Shown: piece by piece, positions 48,723-57,236 of the stretch
How the letters are laid out: the number at the start of each line of letters is the position of its first letter
How positions within the stretch are numbered: the stretch's first letter is position 1
DNA from: FEN-299 sp963727765
GTDB taxonomy: Bacteria; Acidobacteriota; Vicinamibacteria; Vicinamibacterales; Fen-181
Reading direction: 5' to 3'
DNA: 64,000 nt
NCBI GenBank assembly: GCA_963727765.1
Contig: CAVSGZ010000012.1
Location: forward strand, 214,913 to 278,912
The notes under the pieces: model-generated
What the model saw: only the letters and a program-made list of their open reading frames with translations
Database searches by the model: none
What the model was told of the DNA's origin: nothing
Translations under genes and position numbers: made by a program

Positions 48723-48985
48723 AATCGGGACTGACGCACAGGAATCGGAACTGACGCACAGGGATCGGAACTGACGGTGAGGAATCGGCACTAACGCAGT
48801 CAATCGGAACTAACGATGAGGGATCGGACGTGACGCACAGGGATCGGATGCCTCTTGCCGTCCTCCGATTGTCCGTCGAAGAATCCGATTTCTCATCGTG
48901 AGGTCTCGATTCCTCTTCTCGTCCTCCGATTCCTCATCCCGTCGTCCGATTCCTCTGCGAAGCCCCCGATTCCTCAATCGTCAGC
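48723..48985. repeat. ATCGG-type modular repeat array (locus d), head-to-head
   Basis: About seven plus-oriented units (AATCGGAACTGACGCACAGG type, 19-21 nt) run from 48723 to about 48850; about seven minus-oriented units (CCGATTCCTCATCCCGTCGT type) run from there to about 48985. The array fills the whole gap between tsaD and mtnA and enters the 3' end of mtnA. Confidence 0.85.
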
Positions 48986-50023
48986 GCCGATTGCCCTGCG
49001 CAGCGAAGCCTCGTAAGGCGCCCTCCACACCCCGCGCTCGGTGATGATCGCGGTGACGTAGCGCGCGGGCGACACGTCGAACGCCGGATTCCGGATCTTC
49101 GCCTGCGGCGGCGTCAGGCGCGTCGTCCCGACGTGCGTCACTTCCCGATCCGGCCGCTCTTCGATCGGGATCTCGGCGCCGCTCGGCGTCGCGGGGTCGA
49201 GCGTCGAGCTCGGCGCGGCCACGTAGAACGGGAGCCCGTGCTCCTTCGCCAGCACCGCGAGTCCGTAGGTGCCCACCTTGTTCGCCACATCGCCGTTGGC
49301 CGCAATCCTGTCGGCGCCCACGACGACCAGGTCGATGAGCCCCTGGCGCATGAAGGTGGCGGCCATGTTGTCGGTGATGACCGTCGTGTCGATCCCGTCG
49401 TGGATCAGCTCCCAGGCCGTGAGCCGGGCTCCCTGCAAGAACGGCCGCGTCTCGTCGGCGTAAACGCTCACCTGCTTTCCAAGCTCGATGGCGCCGCGGA
49501 TGACGCCGAGCGCAGTTCCGTAGCCGGCCGTCGCCAGGGCGCCGGCGTTGCAGTGCGTCAGGATCCGCGCCTTGTCGGGCACCAGCTCGCCGCCGAAACG
49601 CCCGATGGCGCGGCAGGCCGCGACGTCTTCGTCGTGGATGGCCCGCGCCTCGACCGCGAGCCGGCCCTTGATTTCCTCGACCGACGCGCCCGACTGGACG
49701 GCGGCGCCGAAGCACTTCTTCATCCGGTCGATGGCCCAGAACAGGTTGACGGCCGTCGGCCGCGTCGACGCGAGCAGATCGCACGTCCTCTGGAACTCGG
49801 CGGCGAACTTCGTGGTGCCGGTCGCCTTGCTGTTCCTCATCCCGAGCGCCAGCCCCATCGCGGCCGTCACGCCGATAGCCGGGGCGCCGCGCACCACCAT
49901 CGTCTTGATCGCCCGAGCCACCTCGGCCGCCGTGTGGCACGTCACATACACCTCGGCGCCCGGCAGCTTGCGCTGGTCGATCATGACGACGCCGGCGTCG
50001 TTCCACTCAACGGTTGGAAGCAT
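48974..50023 (-). CDS. mtnA: S-methyl-5-thioribose-1-phosphate isomerase
   Basis: A 349-residue enzyme of methionine salvage that isomerises methylthioribose-1-phosphate to the ribulose form. It has VVRGAPAIGVTAAMGLAL, ILTHCNAGALATAGYGTALG with the catalytic Cys, VVVGADRIAANGDVANKVGT with the Asp, and the late PAFDVSPARYVTAIITE. Its last few codons (AIGADD) lie in the first unit of repeat array d. A TATGAT box 8 bases before the ATG suggests a leaderless transcript. No other salvage gene is adjacent. Confidence 0.93.
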   Translation of the reverse strand: MLPTVEWNDAGVVMIDQRKLPGAEVYVTCHTAAEVARAIKTMVVRGAPAIGVTAAMGLALGMRNSKATGTTKFAAEFQRTCDLLASTRPTAVNLFWAIDRMKKCFGAAVQSGASVEEIKGRLAVEARAIHDEDVAACRAIGRFGGELVPDKARILTHCNAGALATAGYGTALGVIRGAIELGKQVSVYADETRPFLQGARLTAWELIHDGIDTTVITDNMAATFMRQGLIDLVVVGADRIAANGDVANKVGTYGLAVLAKEHGLPFYVAAPSSTLDPATPSGAEIPIEERPDREVTHVGTTRLTPPQAKIRNPAFDVSPARYVTAIITERGVWRAPYEASLRRAIGADD

Positions 50024-50031
50024 AAGGAATG

Positions 50032-50037
50032 ATCATA
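50032..50037 (-). promoter_or_regulatory. Putative -10 box for mtnA (leaderless)
   Basis: TATGAT on the minus strand, 8 bases before the ATG at 50023. Confidence 0.45.
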
Positions 50038-50149
50038 GCAGGGACGAGGGACGGGGGACGCTTGTCCGCCGAAGCCCAGAGGGCGAAGGCGGAAGGGACG
50101 GTGGACGAGGGCCGAGGGGCCCGAAACGGCCGACAGTGGAGTGAATCGG

Positions 50150-50199
50150 CCGGCCGGCGCTGGAGAGCCGGGCGCGGACCGGCGCCTCGCGAGCCGGCC
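50150..50199 (+). repeat. ~110-bp element, internally deleted copy
   Basis: GCCGGCGCTGGAGAGCCGGG...GGACC is joined directly to GGCGCCTCGCGAGCCGGC. The rest of the 188-base gap (50024-50211) is GGGACG-type short repeat with no gene. Confidence 0.65.
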
Positions 50200-50211
50200 C
50201 GCAGGAGGCGA

Positions 50212-50607
50212 CTATTCCTTCTTGAGAAACCGCGCGTCGAAGGGCAGCGGCAGGAGGTCGCTCAGGCGGTAGCGCCCCTTCTCTTCCTTCAGGTTCGCGA
50301 GGACGACCTCGATGTCGCCTGCGAACTCCCAGAGGATCTGGCGGCAGGGCCCGCAGGGCGGCGTCGGCGTTTCGGTGTCGGCCACAATGGCGATGCGGCG
50401 GAACGAGTCGTAGCCCTCCGACACCGCCTTGAACATCGCGACACGTTCCGCGCAGAGTGTCAGGCCGTAGGTGGCGTTCTCGATGTTGCAGCCGGTGATG
50501 ACGCGCCCATCGGTCGTCTCGAGCGCCGCGCCAACCTCGAAGTGAGAAAACGTGGCGCGGGCGCGCTGGCGGGCTTCGCGGGCGGCAACGACCAGGGGAT
50601 CATTCAT
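50212..50607 (-). CDS. cdd: Cytidine deaminase
   Basis: A 131-residue zinc enzyme that deaminates cytidine and deoxycytidine to the uracil forms. The zinc motifs are CAERVAMFKA and PCGPCRQILWEF; the substrate region is FSHFEVGAALET and GCNIENATYGL. An ATG three codons upstream (50616) is equally possible. It is the last gene of the nucleoside-salvage operon. Confidence 0.93.
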   Translation of the reverse strand: MNDPLVVAAREARQRARATFSHFEVGAALETTDGRVITGCNIENATYGLTLCAERVAMFKAVSEGYDSFRRIAIVADTETPTPPCGPCRQILWEFAGDIEVVLANLKEEKGRYRLSDLLPLPFDARFLKKE

Positions 50608-50645
50608 AAGGCTCATGGCTCAAGGCTCAGGGATTCAGGCTTCGG

Positions 50646-51467
50646 CTAGAGCGCCGCCACGGTGCCCTCGACGAGCGCGATGAACTGATCCTTCACCCGC
50701 GCGGCCGTCGTCATCACCTCGGTGTGATCGAGCGGCGCGTCGAGCACGCCGGCCGCCATGTTGGTGATGCACGAGAGGGCGAGCACTTCGATGCCCATGT
50801 GGCGCGCCACGATCGTCTCCGGCGCCGTCGACATGCCGACCGCGTCGGCGCCGATCGTCCGCAGGAAGCGGATCTCGGCCGGCGTCTCGTAGCTCGGCCC
50901 GTGCAGCGCCGCGTAGACGCCATGCGAGAGCCCGATGCCGCGCTCGGCGGCCACCGAGTCAGCCAGGCCGCGGAGGCGCTTCGAGTAGGCGTCGGTCATG
51001 TCGGGGAAGCGCGGGCCGAACCGCTCGTCGTTGGGGCCGATGAGCGGGTTGGTGCCGAACAGGTTGATGTGGTCGTCGATGACCATCAGCGCGCCCGACT
51101 CGAACGACGTGTTGATGCCGCCGGCCGCGTTGGTCAGGATGACGGTCTTCACGCCGAGCAGCCCCATCACGCGGATGCCAAATGTCGAGCGCAGCAGCGA
51201 GTGGCCCTCGTAATAGTGCGCGCGCCCAGACAGCACGGCGACCCGTCTGCCGGCGAGATCGCCGACGACCAGCTTGCCGGCGTGGCCGACGACGCCCGAG
51301 GGCGGCCAGTTCGGGATGTCGACGTAGTTGAGCGTCAGCGCGTCGCCGACACGGTCCGCCAGTTCGCCGAGCCCGGACCCGAGCACGACGGCGATGTCGG
51401 GGATCCGGTCGACGCGGGCGCGGATGAACGCCGCGGCCTCGGATACCTGGTCGTAATAACTCGGCAT
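50646..51467 (-). CDS. punA: Purine-nucleoside phosphorylase
   Basis: A 273-residue enzyme of the trimeric PNP class (inosine/guanosine type). It has VVLGSGLGELAD, GRAHYYEGHS, LTNAAGGINTSF and HGPSYETPAEIRFLR, the phosphate and base sites of the family. It splits purine nucleosides with phosphate. ATG 51467 follows the nucleoside transporter gene by 16 bases. Confidence 0.94.
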   Translation of the reverse strand: MPSYYDQVSEAAAFIRARVDRIPDIAVVLGSGLGELADRVGDALTLNYVDIPNWPPSGVVGHAGKLVVGDLAGRRVAVLSGRAHYYEGHSLLRSTFGIRVMGLLGVKTVILTNAAGGINTSFESGALMVIDDHINLFGTNPLIGPNDERFGPRFPDMTDAYSKRLRGLADSVAAERGIGLSHGVYAALHGPSYETPAEIRFLRTIGADAVGMSTAPETIVARHMGIEVLALSCITNMAAGVLDAPLDHTEVMTTAARVKDQFIALVEGTVAAL

Positions 51468-51483
51468 AGACAGCCCCTCGCCC

Positions 51484-52890
51484 CTACAGCAAGAATCCCG
51501 CGATCGTCGCCGTGATGAAGTTGGCGAGCGTGCCCGCCAGCATCGCACGCAGGCCCAGGCGCGCGAGGTCGTGGCGCCTGTTCGGAGCCAGCGCGCCGAT
51601 GCCGCCGATCTGGATGCCGATCGAGCTGAAGTTGGCGAAGCCGCATAGCGCGAACGTCGCGATCGTGAACGACTTCGGGTCCAGCTGGCCGAACAGCGGG
51701 CCGGCCGCGTGCACGGCCGTGGCGCCGGCGTACTTGCCGAGTTCCGCGTAAGCCACGAACTCGTTGAGCGCCATGCGCGTGCCGAGCAGGTTGCCCACCG
51801 TCGCCGCGTCTTTCCACGCCACCCCCATCGCCCAGGCGACTGGCGAGAACACCCAGCCGAAGATCCGGCCGAGGCTCAGCGGCTCTCCGAGCAGCGGGAT
51901 GTGCATCAGAACGGCGTTGACGAGCGCGATGAGCGCGATGAACGAGATCAGCATCGCGCCCACGTTCATCGCCAGGTGAAGCCCCTCGCCCGTCCCGCGG
52001 CCCGCCGCGTCGATCACGTTCACGTCCGTCTTTGGCACCTCGAGCTTCACGGTCCCCATCGTCTTCGGGGACTCGGTCTCGGGGACGAACATCTTGGCCA
52101 TCATGATCGTGCCGGGGGCGGTCATGATGACGGCCGTGAGCAGATGCTCGGCCTTGATGCCGAAGAGGATGTAGGCGGCCATGATGCCGCCGGAGATATG
52201 CGCCATGCCGGCCGTCATCACCGTCATCAGTTCCGACTGCGTCATCTCTGGCAGGTAGGGCCGGATCGTCAGCGGCGCCTCGGTCTGCCCCATGAAGATG
52301 CTCGCCGCCACATTGAGCGATTCCGCGCCGCTCGCCCGCATCACCCGGTTCATCGCCACGGCGAAGACCCGGACGACGACCTGCATGATGCCGAAGTAGT
52401 AGAGGATGGCGAACAGTGCGGCGATGAAGATGATCGTCGGCAGGACCTGGAAGGCGAAGATGACGGCGTACTGCGCGCCGCTCGGGCCGAACACCCTCGT
52501 CATCGCGTCGCCCCAGACGCTCGAGCTTCCCAGCGGCCCGAACACGAAGGCCGCGCCGACGCCCGCAAAGCCGAGCAGCCGCGTGATGTAGCGCCCAAGC
52601 GTCGTGAAGACGACCTGCCCTGCCGACGTCTTCAGCACGATCACCGCGAACACGATCTGCAGCCCCAGCCCCCATGCGACCGTCCGCACGTCGATCGCCC
52701 GCCGGTTGTTCGACAGCGCGTAGGCGATCCCGAGGATCACGACCAGGCCGACGATGGCCTGCGCGCGCGGCAGGCCGCCGTACTGGGCCAGCAGGGCGGC
52801 AACGACGGCGATCACGACCGCCGCGCCGACGACGAGGAATTCGGTCCGGCGCGACCCGGACGCGGACGATGACGGCACGGGAGGATTCAC
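51484..52890 (-). CDS. Concentrative nucleoside transporter (NupC/CNT family)
   Basis: A 468-residue membrane protein with the CNT core: FAFQVLPTIIFIAALFAIL, FMGQTEAPLTIRPYL, MTVMTAGMAHISGGIMAAYI and FALCGFANFSSIGIQIGGIG. It imports nucleosides with Na+ or H+. The start is GTG with a good AGGAG site upstream. It sits between deoA and punA, which process its likely cargo. Confidence 0.93.
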   Translation of the reverse strand: MNPPVPSSSASGSRRTEFLVVGAAVVIAVVAALLAQYGGLPRAQAIVGLVVILGIAYALSNNRRAIDVRTVAWGLGLQIVFAVIVLKTSAGQVVFTTLGRYITRLLGFAGVGAAFVFGPLGSSSVWGDAMTRVFGPSGAQYAVIFAFQVLPTIIFIAALFAILYYFGIMQVVVRVFAVAMNRVMRASGAESLNVAASIFMGQTEAPLTIRPYLPEMTQSELMTVMTAGMAHISGGIMAAYILFGIKAEHLLTAVIMTAPGTIMMAKMFVPETESPKTMGTVKLEVPKTDVNVIDAAGRGTGEGLHLAMNVGAMLISFIALIALVNAVLMHIPLLGEPLSLGRIFGWVFSPVAWAMGVAWKDAATVGNLLGTRMALNEFVAYAELGKYAGATAVHAAGPLFGQLDPKSFTIATFALCGFANFSSIGIQIGGIGALAPNRRHDLARLGLRAMLAGTLANFITATIAGFLL

Positions 52891-52907
52891 GGGCGCTCCT
52901 TGTTCTC

Positions 52908-54212
52908 CTACCTAACCTGCTCCACGATGAGCGGCATCAGCACCGGCGGCTCGTCGGACATCTCGATCGCGCGGCTCAGCAGGTCGAGCGCGGCCCCCAG
53001 ATCACCCTCGCGCCGATAGTGCAACTCGAGGATCGGGTCCCCCGCCTTCAGCTCATCGCCCGGGTGCGCCAGGACCATCGCCCCGACCGCCGGATCCACC
53101 ACGTCGTCCACCTTGTTGCGGCCGGCGCCCAAGGCCACCGTGGCCCGGCCCACCAACTCGGCGTCGAGCGCCGACAGGTAGCCGCCCCGCGGCGCCCGGA
53201 CCAGGTGCCGCGTGTTCACCGACGCCATCAGGCGGTAGTCGTCCACGGTCCTCGGGTCGCCGCCCTGCTGGGCCACGACCTCGCGCCACTTCTCGACGCC
53301 CGCCCCCGAGGTGAGCGCGCGGCGGACCTTGGCCTCGGCGTCAGCCGGCGTCGGGGCCAGCCCGGCGGCGAGCACCATGCGCGCGGCCAGCCACACCGAC
53401 AGCGACTCGAGGTCGGTCGGCCCCCTGCCCTTGAGCGTCTCCACGCACTCGATGACCTCGAGCGCGTTGCCGACCGCGTGGCCGAGCGGCGCGTCCATGG
53501 CGGTGATGACCGCCTCGGTGCGGACGCCCGACCGGTTGCCCGTGTCGACGAGCGACCGCGCCAGCCGTCGCGACTCCTCCACCGTCTTCATGAAGGCGCC
53601 CCGGCCGGTCTTGACGTCGAGCACCAGGGCGTCGATCCCCTCGGCGATCTTCTTGCTCATGATCGACGCGGTGATGAGCGGGATGCTCTCGACCGTCGCG
53701 GTCACGTCGCGCAGGGCGTAGAGCTTCTTGTCGGCGGGCGCGATCTGCGCCGTCTGGCCGAGCATCGCCACGCCGGTCTTCTCGAGCGCCACCATCAGCT
53801 CGTCGAGCGACAGGTCCACGCGGAAGCCGGCGATCGACTGCAGCTTGTCGAGCGTGCCGCCGGTGTGCCCGAGGCCGCGCCCCGACATCATCGGCACCTT
53901 CACGCCGCACGCCGCCGCCAGCGGCGCGAGGATGAGCGACGTCTTGTCGCCGACGCCGCCCGTGCTGTGCTTGTCGACCTTCATCCCGGGAATCGACGAG
54001 AGATCGACGGTGATCCCGGACCGCACCATCGCGCCCGTCAGCCAGGCGGTCTCCTCCGGCGTCATGCCCCGCAGGACGATGGCCATCAGCAGCGCCGAGG
54101 CCTGGTAATCGGGCAGCGACCCGTCGGTGACGCCGGACACGAAGAACTCGACGGCTTCGCGGCTGAGCGGCAGCCCGTCGCGTTTGGCCCGGAGGATGTC
54201 GGTCGCGCGCAT
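52908..54212 (-). CDS. deoA: Thymidine/pyrimidine-nucleoside phosphorylase
   Basis: A 434-residue enzyme. It has KRDGLPLSREAVEFFVSG, VDKHSTGGVGDKTSLILAPL, SGRGLGHTGGTLDKL and DVKTGRGAFMKT, the phosphate and base sites of the family. It splits thymidine or uridine with phosphate. First gene of the operon deoA-nupC-punA-cdd. Thymidine-only versus broad pyrimidine use cannot be settled here. Confidence 0.92.
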   Translation of the reverse strand: MRATDILRAKRDGLPLSREAVEFFVSGVTDGSLPDYQASALLMAIVLRGMTPEETAWLTGAMVRSGITVDLSSIPGMKVDKHSTGGVGDKTSLILAPLAAACGVKVPMMSGRGLGHTGGTLDKLQSIAGFRVDLSLDELMVALEKTGVAMLGQTAQIAPADKKLYALRDVTATVESIPLITASIMSKKIAEGIDALVLDVKTGRGAFMKTVEESRRLARSLVDTGNRSGVRTEAVITAMDAPLGHAVGNALEVIECVETLKGRGPTDLESLSVWLAARMVLAAGLAPTPADAEAKVRRALTSGAGVEKWREVVAQQGGDPRTVDDYRLMASVNTRHLVRAPRGGYLSALDAELVGRATVALGAGRNKVDDVVDPAVGAMVLAHPGDELKAGDPILELHYRREGDLGAALDLLSRAIEMSDEPPVLMPLIVEQVR

Positions 54213-54220
54213 AAGGGGAA

Positions 54221-54226
54221 AGTATA
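54221..54226 (-). promoter_or_regulatory. Putative -10 box for the nucleoside-salvage operon (leaderless)
   Basis: TATACT on the minus strand, 8 bases before the deoA ATG at 54212. The -35 region falls in the first unit of repeat array e. Confidence 0.5.
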
Positions 54227-54230
54227 GCGT

Positions 54231-54425
54231 AATCGGAACTGACGCAGAGGAATCGGAACTGACGCGGTCAATCGGAGCTGACGATAAGGAATCGGAACTG
54301 ATGCAGGCAATCGTGGGCCGATTTCTCTTCCCGTCCTCCGATCCCTCTCCCCGTCCTTCGATCCCTCAGCGTGAGGTCTCGATTCCTCTCCCCGTCCTCC
54401 GATCCCTCAGCGCAGCCCCCGATTG
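54231..54425. repeat. ATCGG-type modular repeat array (locus e), head-to-head
   Basis: Four plus-oriented units (AATCGGAACTGACGCAGAGG type) from 54231, then about six minus-oriented units (CCGATCCCTCTCCCCGTCCT type) to 54425. It ends 31 bases before the four-helix-bundle gene. Confidence 0.85.
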
Positions 54426-54455
54426 ATTGGCACGCGTGGTGCTCCGCTACCGGGC

Positions 54456-54836
54456 ATGCAGGCGAAATCCGTCGAGGAATTGCAGATCTGGCAAGTCGCG
54501 CTGCGTTTCGTGGAGGCAGTTCTTGCCCTCACCCGTCAGCGCGGGATGGCCGAGGCCCGGCGCCTCCGCGACCAGATCGACATGGGGGCGGACTCCATCC
54601 TCGCCAATCTGGCCGAGGGGTTCGACCAGGGCACCGACCGCGCCTTTGCGCGCTACCTCTTCATCGCCCGCGGTTCGTGCTCGGAGATCGGAGCTCACCT
54701 GGACGTCGCGCGGCTGAAGGGCCTGGTGACCCAGACCGAGGTGGATCGACTGCACGCGGATGGCGCCGAGTTGATGCGGATGATCACGGGGTTCATTGGG
54801 TACCTGCTGAGGTCCGACCGAAAACGCCGTCCGTAA
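54456..54836 (+). CDS. Four-helix-bundle protein (S23/IVP family)
   Basis: A 126-residue all-helical protein of the family first found in 23S rRNA intervening sequences. It begins with VEELQIWQVALRFVEAVLAL, then LRDQIDMGADSILANLAEGF, FARYLFIARGSCSEIGAHLD and ends in a basic tail. Relatives include the accessory Avd protein of diversity-generating retroelements, but no reverse transcriptase gene is near. It stands alone between two arrays of the same ATCGG repeat family. Confidence 0.85.
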   Translation: MQAKSVEELQIWQVALRFVEAVLALTRQRGMAEARRLRDQIDMGADSILANLAEGFDQGTDRAFARYLFIARGSCSEIGAHLDVARLKGLVTQTEVDRLHADGAELMRMITGFIGYLLRSDRKRRP

Positions 54837-54837
54837 G

Positions 54838-54922
54838 GGCTGGCCCCCGATCCCTCTCCCTGTCGTCCGATCCCTCTGCGAAGCCCCCGATTCCTCTCCC
54901 CGTCCTCCGATGACGAAGTCTG
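54838..54922 (-). repeat. ATCGG-type modular repeat array (locus f)
   Basis: Four minus-oriented units with CCGATCCCTCTCCCTGTCGT and CCGATTCCTCTCCCCGTCCT types begin 2 bases after the four-helix-bundle stop codon. A partial unit (GTCAGTTCCTGCCGAT) follows at about 54931. Confidence 0.8.
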
Positions 54923-54971
54923 TCCCCCGCGTCAGTTCCTGCCGATAAATCGAGTGCGACCGGTATTTGTC

Positions 54972-57236
54972 ATGAACGACGTCCAGCTCGACCCGTTGCC
55001 GCCTGATGTCGCCGTCCGGCTGACGGCGTTTGCGCGCGCCTGCAAGGGCGCCGCGCGGGTGGCCGCCCTCTACCCGCCCGAGCACCCGGCCGTGGCCGAA
55101 TCGCTCGACCGGCTGGCCGACGCCGTGCACACCGCCACCGAGTCCGGGCCGCTGACCATGCTCGTCATCCCGGACAACCTGCTCGTCGAGGGCCGGGTCC
55201 TCGAGCACCGCGACCAGGCGGTGGGCGACCTGGCCGCCATCCTCCATGCGTTCAGGGTCGGCGAGATCACCGTCCAGAGGGATGCTCCCGCGTCGTCGTG
55301 GCGGACGCTGGTGACGCTGCTCGGCCAGGACGCCGACCGGGTTCGGGTTCGCGGCGGCCTCTCCCGCGAGTTGACGACGGCCGGCGCCATCGGCATCTTG
55401 GTCGCTGAAATCGACTACGCGAACCTGTTCGAGGCCGACGGCGCCGATTTGCGGGGCGTGCGTCAGCTGACGTCGAAAGGCCCGGCCGACGACGACCCAG
55501 AATCGGCCGCCGCGTGGGCGTCAGTCGTCTCGCGCTGCCTGGAACACGACACGTTTGCCCTCGACGACTCGACGCTCCGCCTGCTGGGAGAGATCACGCA
55601 CGATTCGGACCGCATGGCCCAGTTCTTCGAGCGGTTCGAGGCGCAGCCCGGGAACCGGTCTCCTCAGGAACAGAGCCACGCGCTGCTCGGCACCATGCAG
55701 GACGTTGTCGACTTTCTTCGCCGGGAGGCCCCGGCCGATCTGGATGTCGCGCTCGCGAACACGGCATCGGCCTTCTCCAGGCTCTCCCCGGAGTTCGTCC
55801 TCCAGTTGGTCGGCCAGGGCGGCGCGGCCGGGTCCGAGCACGCCCCGCTCGTCGCCGACCTGACCAGCCGCATCGACGACCGGACGCTGGCGCAGTTCAT
55901 GGCCCGCTCGGTGATCCGCGAACGCAGCGCCTCGGCGCGGTTGGCCGAGGCCCTCCGCCTGCTGGCGCCGGATCCGGGCCGACGCCGGGGGATGGCCCCG
56001 CTGGTGCACGAGGAACTCTGTCGCGGGGAGATCTCCGCAGACTCGAGCGCCGATTCGCTCTGGTCGCAGGCGGCCGACCTGCTGACCACCCGCGCTGATG
56101 CGGCCGACGCGCCCTCCTCTTACGACCGCGAACTGATGACGGCCCAGCACCGCGCCACCGACCTGACGCAGGGCTCCGACGACCCGCCCGAGCTCGTCAT
56201 CGGGTGGCTGAAGACGGTGAGCGACGTGTCGATCCGGGAACTCGACATGCAGATGCTGGCCGACCTGCTCGCCGTGCAGCACGACCCCGAGCGGCGCCCG
56301 GAGGCCCTCGAGCTCGTGATGGCCCGGGTGGAGGACCTCGTCGACCTCGGAGACTTCGACGGCGCGCGGCAGCTGGTCGATGCCGCGGCCGGACAGAGCG
56401 CCTCGATGCGGGCCGCCGGTCAGCCCGACGACATCGGCGAGGCGATCGACCGGCTGGCCCGCGGGCCGTTCATGTCCCGCGTGGCCGTGCACCTGCAGGC
56501 GGCGCGCGACAGCGAATTCGAACAGGTGAAAGCGCTGTGCGCCGCGGTCGGCCCGGCGCTGGTGCCCAAGCTGGCCGCGGTCATCTCCGCCGAGGCGCGC
56601 CCGCGCGCCCGCCGCCGGCTGGCCGATCTGATCATGCTCTTCGGCGGGCACAGCCGCGAGTCGGTTCAGCAGCTCGTGGAGTCGCCCAACCCCGGCGTCC
56701 GCCGGACGGCCGTGCACCTGCTGCGGCTGATCGGAGGGCCGGAATCGGCGGCCGATCTGGCGCGGCTCGCGGCCGACGCCGACGCCGAGGTCCGGCGCGA
56801 CGCGGCGCGGGCGATCATCGGCCTCGGCATCGACCAGTCGTTCGACGCGCTGCTCGACATCCTCGACAACCCCCGTCACCCTGGACGGGCGACGATCATC
56901 GACGAACTGGTCACGACGCGCGACCAACGCGCCACGCAACTGCTCTGCCACTTCGTTCAGCACCTCCAGTGCCGGGGCGAGATCGCGGCGATCTACCTGC
57001 GGTGTCTGGCCCGGCTGGGCGTGCTGGGCGGGCAGGACGCGGTCGACGCGCTCGACGACATCCTCCACCGGGGCTGCTGGTGGGCGCCGTTTCGCACGCG
57101 CAAGGTGCGGGCCGCGGCCGCGGCCGCGCTCGCCCGGATTGAGCTGCCGACCGGCCGCGAGGCGCTGCAGAAGGCGGCGGAGGCCGGGTCGTTCACCGTC
57201 CGCGCCGTCGCGCGGAAGTACCTGAGGAACCCATGA
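54972..57236 (+). CDS. HEAT-repeat protein with an HD-GYP-partner N-terminal domain
   Basis: A 754-residue soluble protein. The N-terminal ~150 residues (FARACKGAARVAALYPPEHP, MLVIPDNLLVEGRV) resemble the N-terminus of the next gene product. The middle is helical with no named family. The last ~200 residues are HEAT-like repeats (VESPNPGVRRTAVHLLRLIG, ADADAEVRRDAARAIIGLG, RKVRAAAAAALARIELPTG). It probably serves as a scaffold or partner for the HD-GYP protein. Its stop overlaps the next start (ATGA). GTG 54954 is an alternative start. Confidence 0.75.
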   Translation: MNDVQLDPLPPDVAVRLTAFARACKGAARVAALYPPEHPAVAESLDRLADAVHTATESGPLTMLVIPDNLLVEGRVLEHRDQAVGDLAAILHAFRVGEITVQRDAPASSWRTLVTLLGQDADRVRVRGGLSRELTTAGAIGILVAEIDYANLFEADGADLRGVRQLTSKGPADDDPESAAAWASVVSRCLEHDTFALDDSTLRLLGEITHDSDRMAQFFERFEAQPGNRSPQEQSHALLGTMQDVVDFLRREAPADLDVALANTASAFSRLSPEFVLQLVGQGGAAGSEHAPLVADLTSRIDDRTLAQFMARSVIRERSASARLAEALRLLAPDPGRRRGMAPLVHEELCRGEISADSSADSLWSQAADLLTTRADAADAPSSYDRELMTAQHRATDLTQGSDDPPELVIGWLKTVSDVSIRELDMQMLADLLAVQHDPERRPEALELVMARVEDLVDLGDFDGARQLVDAAAGQSASMRAAGQPDDIGEAIDRLARGPFMSRVAVHLQAARDSEFEQVKALCAAVGPALVPKLAAVISAEARPRARRRLADLIMLFGGHSRESVQQLVESPNPGVRRTAVHLLRLIGGPESAADLARLAADADAEVRRDAARAIIGLGIDQSFDALLDILDNPRHPGRATIIDELVTTRDQRATQLLCHFVQHLQCRGEIAAIYLRCLARLGVLGGQDAVDALDDILHRGCWWAPFRTRKVRAAAAAALARIELPTGREALQKAAEAGSFTVRAVARKYLRNP

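Noticed and set aside
48723..48985. Possible CRISPR array
   Set aside because: Units are 19-21 nt with shuffled modules, switch orientation in mid-array, have no unique spacers, and there are no cas genes.
54456..54836. Avd protein of a diversity-generating retroelement
   Set aside because: No reverse transcriptase, template repeat or variable repeat was found nearby; the general four-helix-bundle family fits better.
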